Source: Latrodectus hesperus
Taxonomy: Eukaryota > Arthropoda > Arachnida > Araneae > Theridiidae
Length of the DNA: 64,000 bases
Assembly: GCA_037975125.1 (NCBI GenBank)
Contig: CM075857.1
Coordinates: 26,475,582 to 26,539,581 of the forward strand
Reading direction: 5' to 3'
Shown here: piece by piece, positions 35,303 through 48,509 of the stretch
Layout: the number at the start of each line of letters is the position of its first letter
How positions within the stretch are numbered: position 1 is the first letter of the stretch
Notes under the pieces: generated by a model
Seen by the model: only the letters and a program-made list of their open reading frames with translations
Told to the model about the DNA's origin: nothing
Database searches by the model: none
Made by a program: the position numbers and the translations under genes

Positions 35303-35585
35303 GTCACCGCCCAACTTGTCTAGTGATCAGCATACCTGACTGCGGATAGGGAGTTCCTGGGTTCGAATCCAGGTTCGGGAATGGATGTACTTTCTCCCCT
35401 GTCTATCCTGTCTTTTACCTTTCCTTGTATGAATGGGTTGCGAATGGTTGCCTATACTATAAACGGTACCTATGGCATTTGTGTACTGAAAACGTCGGAC
35501 TCCACATCTAAATATGGTTCAGTTGGAAAAGTGGAGCAGCGCACCCCATAATGCCCGCCTAGCTGGCATACGACAACAACAACAG
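35303..35585 (+). mobile_element. tRNA-derived SINE family A, best copy
   Basis: The head has CTTGTCTAGTGATCAGC (A box-like) and CCTGGGTTCGAATCCAGG, a near-consensus B box (GGTTCGAATCC). The body matches the minus-strand copy at 34268-34533 block for block and ends in ACGACAACAACAACA. It lacks a closed cloverleaf. Confidence 0.88.
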
Positions 35586-35589
35586 CAAA

Positions 35590-36900
35590 AGTATGGTCCT
35601 TAAACCCGTAAAATAAGCCTAGGCACTGATTAATGCGATGGTTTCCAAATAATTGTGGTATGAACTGTAGCTGCTGTTGAGATAATATATTTTGGAGTCA
35701 AAAACTATGCTCGGATGTCAACATCATCACTTTCCATCGAATCTCAAATGAGAGACGGTATCCTCCAACGTGTGTGTTATAAAATGTCCCAGACTGCTAT
35801 GCTTTGAGTAAGCGCATTTATGTGATGCATGACTTTATTTAAACAAGAAGCAGCAAAGTACACATTCCGAACTAAATTTACACATGCATATAAAAAGTGA
35901 AAAACTGATTTTGAAATCTCACAACTTCATGCTTTGTAGTTTGATATATTTGATATTTTCTTATTTCAATTATTAATTTTTATAGCCTAATTAATGTTTG
36001 TATACAAATAAATTTAAAAGTACATTTTGCATCATAATATTTAACAATAACAAGCATATATCACACCTGCTAATTATCTTTGCTCCATAATAGGTGACAC
36101 TAAATTATGAGCACTATTCCTTATGCGGTTGTGTAAAACGCATATTACAAAAACGTTCACTCTCGTCTAGTGTGATTTATCGTAACTTTCAGGATAGATA
36201 CCGGCAACTGTTAAAAAATGGAAGATAGGCATTACAATTCTCTTTCCTGTGTGTATAATCGTCGAGATAGGCGTTGGGATATTTCCAGAGTTTTTTTTTT
36301 TTTTCCTTTGCAGAATGGGAATAATGACCACTGTCTGTGAGAAATAGATCTGGAGATTGTTACGCACCAGTTATTCAAGTTGCCTGCATATAGCTTGGCA
36401 ACTTAAATAAGTAAGTATTAAAGCCTTTATGACGCGGTAGAATTTAAGTGCACAATATAAAATTTGTGGGTACCAGAACACATATTTAGAGTCCCTCAAT
36501 CTCATTTAACTATAACTCTAGAAATGCACCATACATATGTGTTGCAGGAAGAAAAACAGAGTTGTCACCAAGCTGGTGATATTTTGCTGATGCGTCTCCA
36601 TTATTGGCGTTAAAGTCAAATATTTGGCGAATTCACCCGCAAAATCTATCTGATATTCAAGTAATGTAATCTAATATATCGGATATTCAAGTATATTCAT
36701 CGGATATTCAAATATATCAGTTATTTAAGAATATTCAAGTATATAGGATATACAATAATTATAACAATTATATACTATCCACTTCGTTCCCACAAAACAT
36801 ATTGAGAAAAAGATAGTGACCAAAATTAAATCACTTTAGGCACAGTAATTCAACTTCATGGCTAAATAAGAGGGATATTTTTTTTAAATCAATAAAGTAG
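35590..36900. other. Intergenic stretch, no gene recognised
   Basis: A strong-looking splice acceptor (15-T tract then CCTTTGCAG, near 36295-36310) on the plus strand is followed by a stop-containing sequence with no donor. An ATATTCAAGTATAT-type short repeat lies at 36650-36760. Confidence 0.4.
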
Positions 36901-36904
36901 ATTT

Positions 36905-37145
36905 TTTTTACAAGTCCTATGTTCAGATCTTGGACTGGGAAAATTAGATTCAGCCTTTCATCCCTATAATGGGTCTATAAGACTGAATACAAAACATACT
37001 TAGGATCTAAACGGTGGGGGTTTCGCGTTAGGCTGACCACCCAATCAGGACATATGCTCCGTCCCCAGCGCACTCGGTCATGGAAACAGATATGGGCACA
37101 GTAGACCTCTATCCTCATTTGGGTTGTCGTCAACTGAGTCTAGTT
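36905..37145 (+). mobile_element. SINE family G, copy 1
   Basis: Blocks TCAGATCTTGGACTGG (degenerate B box), GATTCAGCCTTTCATCCC, GGTTTCGCGTTAGGCTGACC and GGAAACAGATATGGG match the minus-strand element at 39337-39612 in order. Confidence 0.65.
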
Positions 37146-37149
37146 TTAG

Positions 37150-39055
37150 ATTTCCTTTATTGAATGCTTTAAATTTATTAAATATAAAGGAAATATTCAA
37201 CAGTTCCAGGATTTAAAAAGTAAAGGAAAAAACTCAAATGAGAGAAAAGAAAGAGCTTTATGGGAAATAAAGGACCTACATATTTATTTTTGTAAGATTT
37301 TAATTTTCATCAATTTTTTCTACTCATATTTAAATGCTTAGATGTAAGTATTTTGTAGCATATTCATGCATAAAACAAGCGACACAAATGTATCTTAGAA
37401 ATGAAAGTACAATGGATCAATCAAATTCCGACAAAAAAATTCAGTACAATCTCATTTACATGTTCTTCATGAATGAAAATAGTCACAAAAGGGCCATTGA
37501 ATTGATGCAACATAGCAACAACCAGACAGATGAAAGATTATCGATCTACTCTTCACTGCAACAATTGTTCGGATTGATTCCTTAGTTAAGATTGGATGTT
37601 TGTGATTGTTCAAAATCCTTCTTAAACTGTAGATGATGACTGAATTAACTATTTCATGTAAAACGAAAACATAAGGTGACAAATGAACAAAATTTTAATG
37701 TCTGAAGGAGTAGCAGACTTTAAGTATCTTTTCATAAAGGATATATCAGATAATTAATTGATTATAATATTTTTCTCACGTTAGCTTAAAATTATTTGCA
37801 ATAAAGTAGAGAAAAATTCCCTTGTTCTTAAGATTATTTGGTGTCAATATATCCTTTTTGACGAACTGTTTAAAGATGTTTAAGAGCTATTAACTTATTT
37901 TGATAAATTTAAACGATGTATTTGGTACACGTGTAATATACCCTCAATCAAAAAAGTTGGTACAAATTCTGTCATATTGATGCCAAATCATTGCACATTA
38001 TTCCTTCAATCATTTCATGTAGTATATATGTAATAATTAAAAGAAAACGTGAAATCATTAAAAAAATTTTTTAAACTTTTTCGTAAAAATGTCTAAGCGT
38101 TTTTAAGAAAAAATGTTGAAATTAATGTGTTAGAACACATGATTAAAAATTTTTATAAGGTGCAATTTATTTGCAAAAATAATGAAATATAAAGGTATTT
38201 TAAGTTCATTCTTTTAACGCAAACAAAAAGCCGAAGAACATTTTTAAAAAAATACATTATACTTAAAGCACATTGTTTTGTAGCAGGTGGGTTCCAAAAA
38301 TTCATCAATTTGCGTTGTCGAAGCAGATACATAACTATTAGAACGAAATCTTGTTTAAAGAAACTTAAATTGTTTATCAAAGTAACAAAAAGATATGTGG
38401 TATATAATTTCATATTGTTGGCGAAAAATCAAGCTTTTTGGTGATATATTTTCCTCTGGTCGAATAGATTTCATACGTGTACCCAAGAATTTTTATTATC
38501 ACTTGCCTTAAAAATAACAGAAAACATTATTTATACCGTGGTCTATCTTTTCCTCTAATTTATTCAATCACCAAGATAGAGTCACAGGTGTCAGAAGCTG
38601 TCAGGAAGGAAAGAAATTTAAATTTCTAAAAGGCGAGGAATCACACTCGACTGACAAGGTATGACGGAATCACGCAAGTGGATCAAGGTTCATCTCATCC
38701 TCCTTTCACGGAAACCCCGTACACACAACTCTTCCCACTCCTGATCTTGAGGCATTTCCCTCAAATACTTCGACAACTTACTCATTTAGGCATAACTTTT
38801 ATTTTTAGAAGCATTATTTAACACTTTGGATGTAACAGACAAAGAAAGAATGTAAGCGAGTTCTCGTAGATTCAACACTTGCCGGTGTAAATATCTGAAG
38901 CTACAACACAAGCTAGAGTTGTGTAAAGATTTGTAAAAATAACGATCATGAGATTACATAAAATTGATCTAAAAATAACACCGATGCATTTCTAGTAAAA
39001 AACGATAAAATTTAATCTGGATTAAAAGTAATAAAAAATAATTTATTAGGCTCTA
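37150..39055. other. Intergenic stretch with a GC-elevated part at 38570-38790
   Basis: No gene recognised. The island at 38570-38790 has no usable frame and does not match the other repeats. A small direct or inverted unit, AAATTTAAATTT, sits near 38615. Confidence 0.4.
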
Positions 39056-39059
39056 CATG

Positions 39060-39245
39060 TGTTGTTGTGTTACTTAAGACACTTGAACAAGCCAAGCTCG
39101 CTCAGCCGGTGGATAAGTGATTTTAAGTCAATATTGTGCGTCTTTCGTTTAACCAGAGCACTTCGAAGGTGAAAGTATAACTTTGCTCTAAGACTTCTCC
39201 GGTAGATGGCTCAATTTCGACATCTTGATGGGAGGATTTACTCCA
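39060..39245 (-). mobile_element. Short repeat family D, copy 3 (internally deleted)
   Basis: Starts GTTGTTGTGTTACTTAAGACA and shares CAAGCCAAGCTCGCT, GTGCGTCTTTCGTTTAACC and GGTAGATGGC with the other copies. The ACCACCAGAGG segment is lost. Confidence 0.72.
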
Positions 39246-39336
39246 GACCATTACACTCATGGTAACTGCTCAAGTGTTAATTGAATAGTTAGAATCAGAA
39301 ACATTCTGGGCTTACTTGATATATTAAATTTAACTC

Positions 39337-39612
39337 AGTGGCATGACAGCCCATATCTGACTATGGTCTACAGCATCCATATTTGTTTCCTCAAGCGAGA
39401 GCCCTGAAGCGCGAAGTATATATCCCGATTAGGTGGTCAGCCTAATGCGAAACCTCCAGTATTTAGTTCCCTGCATGGTACTGAGTTTTATCTACCCATT
39501 GAAGGGTTAAAAAGCTGAATCAGCCATCACCAGTCCGAGGATCAAACTTTGGACCCGTGTCTTCAGAGACCGAAGAACTATCACTACTCTTCCTGTATCA
39601 TTGACTTACGAG
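39337..39612 (-). mobile_element. tRNA-derived SINE family G, copy 2
   Basis: On the minus strand: TAGTGATAGTTCTTCGG, then CCAAAGTTTGATCCTCGG (B box-like), then the body shared with 36905-37145 (GGTTTCGCATTAGGCTGACC and ACAAATATGG). Confidence 0.7.

Positions 39613-42612
<3,000 letters not shown>

Positions 42613-42676
<64 letters not shown>
42613..42676. repeat. (TA)32 microsatellite joined to a SINE fragment
   Basis: 64 bp of TA end exactly where a truncated family B SINE begins. Confidence 0.95.
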
Positions 42677-42678
<2 letters not shown>

Positions 42679-42840
42679 TCTGCTACCTCTAGAGATATCA
42701 TTTCACACAGAAGATGTTGCGACAGTGGCATATTTGACGTGCTCAGCCTCCATTAGCGAACACAAAGGATCTTTGGTAGGGTCAGGATATTGAAAACCAC
42801 TCCTTTCCGATGATGAAAACAACCAAGCCCCAGTGGCCAC
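42677..42840 (-). mobile_element. SINE family B, 5' half only
   Basis: CTGCTACCTC, ATCATTTCACACAGAAGATG, GACGTGCTCAGCC and GCGAACACAAAGGATC blocks match the head-proximal half of the family B copies. The 3' half is absent and its place is taken by a TA microsatellite. Confidence 0.7.
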
Positions 42841-43290
42841 GACAAACTGTAAGTGAACATTCCACTCTTGACGATAATTTTGGTTTAGTTTTGATAGAGA
42901 GGACTGCGAAAATCAATTAACATTTAAACTTTTATATTATTCTAAGAACTCAAAATATTTGTTCGAGAAAATTCTTCATTGTTTTCTAATGCTAAAAAAT
43001 TGCGGTTTACGATTCTGAGTTTTGATAACTAATGACTGGAATTTGGATGACGAAGAAATAAGAACTCAGATTTATGTCTTTAAAATATAGAAATAAATAA
43101 AAATGAACAGAGAAGAACAGCTGAAACTCAATTTCAATACGAATTCGATTTTGATAACGACAGCAAAAATCATTTTTCATCTATTTCTCATTCATACAAG
43201 GCTTTTCCAAACCACTGGAATTCATTCTTTACTTACTCCTTTTTCATTCTCTCGTTTCTTCATTAATAATCACAGAGATGAGAGTTGCAG
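42841..43290. other. Stretch before the candidate first exon
   Basis: AT-rich. Could hold a promoter for the candidate at 43297, but no TATA box at the right distance is evident. Confidence 0.3.
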
Positions 43291-43296
43291 TGTGTC

Positions 43297-43593
43297 AGTT
43301 CTTGTTTTCTACGCACGCGCATACGATTTGAGGCCAAGCAAAAGAAGAAGAAAAAAGCAAACTAAAGAAAACGATGAGAAGAAACCGAACTTGATTACCT
43401 TCTGCTACTTATTACTTGGTCAGGTGGAGAGGCAGCAGCTATTGAATAACGGTTCTCTTCGGACTGTAACAGAACCACATCACCTTCTGCTTGAATTAAG
43501 TGGTGGGATTTTACGTCTCCCTTGGCTTATTAACTTATTTTGGGTTATTACCATCCTCTGTTTATCTCTCTGTTTCAGAATATTCCTTGAAAG
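43297..43593 (+). other. Candidate noncoding first exon (possible 5'UTR) with strong donor
   Basis: A TCAGTT initiator-like site at 43295-43300 opens a GC-elevated segment with ACGCACGCGC. It ends at an excellent donor, GAAAG|GTAAGAA (exon end 43593). The only ATG inside (ACGATGAGA) gives a 6-codon upstream frame, so it looks untranslated. The longer open frame from 43103 spans the AT-rich leader and is not convincing. A second reading is that 43579-43593 alone is a 15-nt microexon, because TTTATCTCTCTGTTTCAG right before it is a near-ideal acceptor. The gene it would belong to is not identified. Confidence 0.35.
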
Positions 43594-44685
43594 GTAAGAA
43601 ACGAAATTAAAATTATAATATTTCATTTTTAATTATTATGTTTCATTTTTAATAACATTTCTAAAAATTAGATGAAAAGAAAATATTTTAGTGAAAATTT
43701 TAAAAATATCTTTTTATTCTGTAAGTTAGATTCTTTTATGAAATCGGTCGTTATAAAATGACTATGCAAAATATTTATCTGATAGATTAATTTCCATTTA
43801 TTTTCTTGCATTTTAAAATGTATCATTAAGCAAAGACAGTGAAATTTTCATGCTGATTTTTCAGAACAAAATAATAAGAATTTAATTGAACGTCAGATAT
43901 ACTGGTAATTTTATTGTATAGAAAGCTACTAAAACTTATATAATTATAAATGTATATTTAAACAACATAGACAAATACATATTCTACATATTATTCTATT
44001 TGAAACCAAATCATAATTTTAAGACGGATATAAATTAATATCAAATTAAATCACGCAATCGAAAATATAAATGCAGTACCCCGATAAATAAATTATCTGC
44101 ATGATATTCGATAGTTTAAACTACTGCATACCATGACAAGCTACATTCTTGATGACAAAATTACTAATTTAAAAATAATTTTTAATATTTATTTATAAAT
44201 TTTTTCTTTTTTATTAATGAGGTAGTTAATGATATTCATTTTGCTTGAAATATTTTCTCAGTTGGTGAGGTTTTATTTTAATGATTTTTCAAGAAATTAC
44301 TATTCGAAAATTTAAGAATTTTTTCATTCATTAATAAACTACCACATCGCACATCTTTGATAAAGACATTTACTTTTTTGTAATGTAACATTATATTACC
44401 CCTATGATTCACGGTCAACGGTTTGGCAATAGAATATTGTAAAACATTTTATGCATCTTAACAGTTATTTCATACCCTGTATGATATTGCAACTAGTCAC
44501 ATAGTATTTTACGCTTCATTTTAAAATTATGAAGGTGAAAATTTTTTGTCTTCTGCATTGTGTTAGAGATATTTGGAAATTCTTCAAAAATGTTCCCTCG
44601 ATTAAGAGTCTTGATTTTCTCATTCTGCTTACGGTGATTTTTAAGCGAAAAAAGCATTTTTTACCAATTAATTTTTACTCAAACT
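43594..44685. other. AT-rich stretch, nothing recognised
   Basis: Would be an intron if the 43.3-43.6 kb exon is real. No further exon seen. Confidence 0.4.
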
Positions 44686-44734
44686 TTTTTCAGAATTCTT
44701 TTAGCTACAATAATTTTCATGCCTGTCTTTGAAA

Positions 44735-45345
44735 AAATGAATACTCTCTATTTTGAAGGTTATTTATTTCGTTTGCAAACGCGATTTCTTTATTTGTAAT
44801 AGTTCGATTTACCATCGAAAAAAATATTATTAAATACAAGAAAATGAATACTAATTTTGAAGATTATATATTTCGTTTGGAAACGATTTCTTTATTTGTA
44901 ATAGTTCTATTTACCATCGAAAAAAAATATTAAATACAAGAAAAGGAATACTCTATTTTGAAGATTATATATTTCGTTTGCAAACGATTTCTTTATTTGT
45001 AATAGTTCTATTTACCATCGAAAAAAATATTATTAAATACAAGAAAATGAATACTCATTTTGAAGATTATATATTTCGTTTGCAAACGATTTCTATATTT
45101 GTAATAGTTCTATTTACCATCGAAAAAAATATTATATACAAGAAAATGAATACTCATTTTGAAGATTATATATTTCGTTTGCAAACGATTTCTTTATTTG
45201 TAATAGTTCTATTTACCATCGAAAAAAATATTATTAAATACAAGAAAATGAATACTCTATTTTGAAGATTATTTATTTCGTTTGCAAGCAATTTCTCCAT
45301 TTGTAATAGTTCTATTTACCATCGAAAAAATAATATTAAATACAA
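44735..45345. repeat. 102-bp minisatellite, six copies, with a CGTTTGCAAACG palindrome in each
   Basis: The anchor CGTTTGCAAACG (or a one- or two-base variant) starts at 44770, 44874, 44975, 45077, 45176 and 45279, giving periods of 104, 101, 102, 99 and 103 bp. Each unit continues ATTTCTTTATTTGTAATAGT, TCTATTTACCATCGAAAAAA, ATACAAGAAAATGAATACTC and TTTTGAAGATTATATATTT. Because 99 and 102 are multiples of three, a 95-codon frame (44978-45265) runs through three copies as a 34-residue repeat. Indels break it elsewhere, so coding is unlikely. Confidence 0.92.
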
Positions 45346-45940
45346 GAAGCTCACCTACACAGGAATTTTGATACATAATTATTAATAGCCACATTATTTT
45401 TTCTTTAATATATGTTAAATTTACTTTTAAATTAACTTCGGAATTGTTTTAACAGTAATAATTTTCTTATCTATTTCTGAAAAAACAAGATTTTTATTTT
45501 GATGATTCTTTATTTCGAGAGCAATGGAATTTTACCTCATTATTAGTTTTACGGTGATTCAGATAATTTATCTATAGTTCAATTTTGAAATACTTTCACC
45601 AGTATTTATAGATCCGTTTTATCATGATATGCAAATTATTTTTAAAGTTAATTTCGGATTTCTTTCAATAACAATTATTTTCATGTGTCTTCCTGAAAAA
45701 TATTTTATATTTTCATGATTATTTGCTCCTTTTGTGATGGATTGCTTTTGTATCTAATTATCAGATAAATATCATGGTGATATAAATAATGTTAATTCAC
45801 ACACACCTAGGGCTGAATTTTGAAATATTTTTACAATCCCTTCACCGTGATATCTATAATTTATTTAAGGAATTTAATTTGAGAAATAAGTTCAACAGTA
45901 ATTTAAATATTAGAAATTCGCTTGTCTGAATTTTTTTCAG

Positions 45941-45942
<2 letters not shown>

Positions 45943-45999
<57 letters not shown>

Positions 46000-46033
46000 T
46001 AGTATAGATAGATAGATAGATAGATATATAGAT
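45943..46033. repeat. Compound microsatellite (AT)27(GATA)n
   Basis: AT units to about 45996 are followed by GATA units to 46033. Confidence 0.95.
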
Positions 46034-46070
46034 ATACATCCTATTTTGATGATTAATTAATCCATTCAAA

Positions 46071-46780
46071 ATAGTTTTAGGTTTTTTTACACCAAGCTAT
46101 CAAGTCAATTTATCAATTAAGTAGTATTAATTCATACTTTAGACGGAAAATAATAGCAATATTTGTCTTATGACATTTATAAAGATATAGTTCTTAATAA
46201 TAACCACATATCTCTTTATTTCATACTTTAAATATCGAAATCTTTTAATTTTTCATATGATTTATTTTATTAATTAATTATAATGAAACTTGGTACCTTA
46301 GAGATTACATTTGATTATACTGCTTAATTAAATCAAAGAAACGAAAATTTTATAGTATATAGTATATTATTAGAAAAAATATATATATTGAATTAATTTT
46401 ATAATTAGAATTTATAATCACGGGCAGTTTCATACAGTGCCACTGAAATGAGATTTACAGAAAAATATAAATATTTAAGATTATTTATTTATTAAATATA
46501 AGAATATCGAATAAGTATTATAGAATTCTACCAAAAATTTTGTTAGAAATACTTTTAATATTTTTTACCCAAAGAGTTTGACAATAATTTAACGCTATAT
46601 ATATTTGACACATATCCACCACAAATAAATTTTATCATTGAATTATGCATGCATATACTTTGATCTTTGCCCTAAATGTGTTCTTTTTCCCCACTTCTGG
46701 AAATTCCCGTTTATCGTAATCTTTAGAACAACCAATAGATTCACTTTTCTTCGAACGTGAAAATTTTTTTTTAAAAAATG
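46071..46780. other. AT-rich stretch, nothing recognised
   Basis: No gene or repeat. Confidence 0.5.
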
Positions 46781-46789
46781 ACATAAAAT

Positions 46790-46996
46790 ATGTCATTTTT
46801 TAAGTTCTGCGTGTTTAGCATGGCAATAATACACATGAACCTGATTGATGCGTTTTGTGGATACTATTGCGTAGCGAATACTAAAAAAACTGTGCCATAT
46901 CGAAAGGAACAGTCAGAAAACTTTCCTTTTGGCGCGTTATCATTCTTGTCGTCCTTTTGCTCGGTGTTATTTTTTTTAAGAACAAGTAAGCAGTAG
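46790..46996 (+). other. Weak candidate coding segment with hydrophobic stretches
   Basis: One frame begins MSFFKFCVFSMAIIHMNLID, signal-peptide-like, and closes near a donor-like CAA|GTAAGCAG (46985). Another frame of the same bases reads FWRVIILVVLLLGVIFFKNK then stop, a tail-anchor-like helix. The two cannot both be right and neither has an acceptor. A tail anchor would need an upstream exon. I regard either as possible and neither as shown. Confidence 0.18.
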
Positions 46997-47780
46997 CTGT
47001 CATATTTTGCTGTAAATCCTCTCTCTGTTCGTGACGCTACGTATAATTCGCGCTGAACTCTTTTATTCTACTGACCTAAAACTTGGCTTCTTATGTTCTG
47101 AGATGAGAAAAGTCATGTCCATATTCTTGAAGATTTATTAACTTTTTGGGGAGAAATAAATGTTTAACTGAAGCAGAGTCAATACATCAATTTGAAAATT
47201 TTAATAGCTTGAAAGTAATGGCCGTTATTTTTATTTTTCATTTTCATACTAAAAAAATATTAAATTCGAAACATCTTCATTTTCACTTGTTTCTTCCTGT
47301 TATTTGGAATTTGTATTAAAATGCCAAACAAGTAAATATTACTTCAAGCCAAATAAATGAACCGATTCGTAATATAAATGAATAAGTTTTAAAATATTGT
47401 TCTGATAAAAAATTATTCAATATTTGAAATAAATTCTGGATCAGAATATTTTCCAAAATAAATAAATAAATAAATAAAAACTGAGGACTTGTCAAATCAA
47501 CTGATAAATACGTGGTGACCAAGACAAAACATGCTGTATGAAACGTTTGTTATACAATTTGTATTCGATGTATGGAAAAGATTCATCCATAAACGAGGCT
47601 CAAAATTATAAAGTTTTCTTTGTTCAACTACATTATTTCTAAATGAGCTTAACAGATGGCATAAAATATGTCCAATACCTATTTAATTTCTCTAGGTATC
47701 TGTTAGCATCTGTGGCTTAACTCCTTCAAGTGTAGCAAAATATGGCCCATCCAAAGTTTTCACTGTTGTTGGCGCTAAAT
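46997..47780. other. Intergenic stretch, nothing recognised
   Basis: Contains a short (AAAT)n run at about 47455-47480. Confidence 0.45.
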
Positions 47781-47782
47781 AA

Positions 47783-47915
47783 CAAACTTTTCCGCTAGCA
47801 GTAGAAAACTACATGGCAAATACATAGTTGTTACTTGGATAAAGTATCTGTGTTTCTTTAAACAAGAGTTCAGTTCTAATAGTTATTTCTCTGTTTTTAT
47901 CCAACAAAATGGTAA
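47783..47915. repeat. Dispersed repeat J, copy 2
   Basis: TAGAAAACTACATGG, AAATACATAGTTGTTACTTG, TTCTTTAAACAAG and ATAGTTATTTCTC parallel 10875-10995. Confidence 0.55.
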
Positions 47916-48442
47916 AAAGGTGGAACTTAACCACCATGCAACAAAATGCTATTGAACGTTTTCAAAGTTTTGGATTTCTGGCACACATGTAACAAACAAT
48001 GCGCCAATGAAGTACAATAAGAAGTTACTTGAAGTCAGACAAACAATGGCTTTAAGTTGAAAAACAAGTTGCAAAAAACTTGGTTGGAGAATTCCAATAT
48101 TGCTGTTTTGACTGCATCTAAGTTTCATTATTGTTGGAGGAAAAAAAGCCAATATTGAATAGGGTATATTATTTGTTTTTAAGCTATTGATTTGAATAGC
48201 TCTCTCTCTCTCTCTCCTTTATTGTTGTTGCAATTAAAATAATACATTTATATTTCATTCATGTTTAATTATTTTTGCAAATAAATTATCCTACAATTTT
48301 TATTTTTCGCATGTTTGAAAATATTAATTTCACCTTTAAAAAATAATCTGATTTTAAATCTCATTAAATATGCATTAGGAAAAAATGTAAAACAATTTGT
48401 CTATTTGAAGCTATTTGTGCCAATTTTCTTATGATCGATGTG

Positions 48443-48505
48443 ATATCTACCATAGAGTACATCCTTTACTTTTACATATCTACCATAGAGTACATCCTTT
48501 ACTTA
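48443..48505. repeat. 33-bp tandem duplication
   Basis: ATCTACCATAGAGTACATCC with its following TTTACTT is present twice, starting at 48446 and 48479, with almost no difference. A recent replication-slippage duplication is likely. Confidence 0.85.
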
Positions 48506-48509
48506 ACAT

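Larger units (their letters stand above)
44690..46070. repeat. Higher-order diverged repeat (about 225-bp units) enclosing the 102-bp array
   Basis: Blocks like CAATAATTTTCATG(C), GTCTTTGAAAAA, TATTTTGATGATT and a TTATTTCG-type end recur at about 44690, 45435, 45657 and 45890. The 102-bp array appears to be a local expansion within the first copy. Confidence 0.5.

Noticed and set aside
36290..36420. Strong poly-T plus CAG splice acceptor at about 36.31 kb
   Set aside because: The sequence after it has stops in all useful frames and no donor; a chance T-run is the simpler reading.
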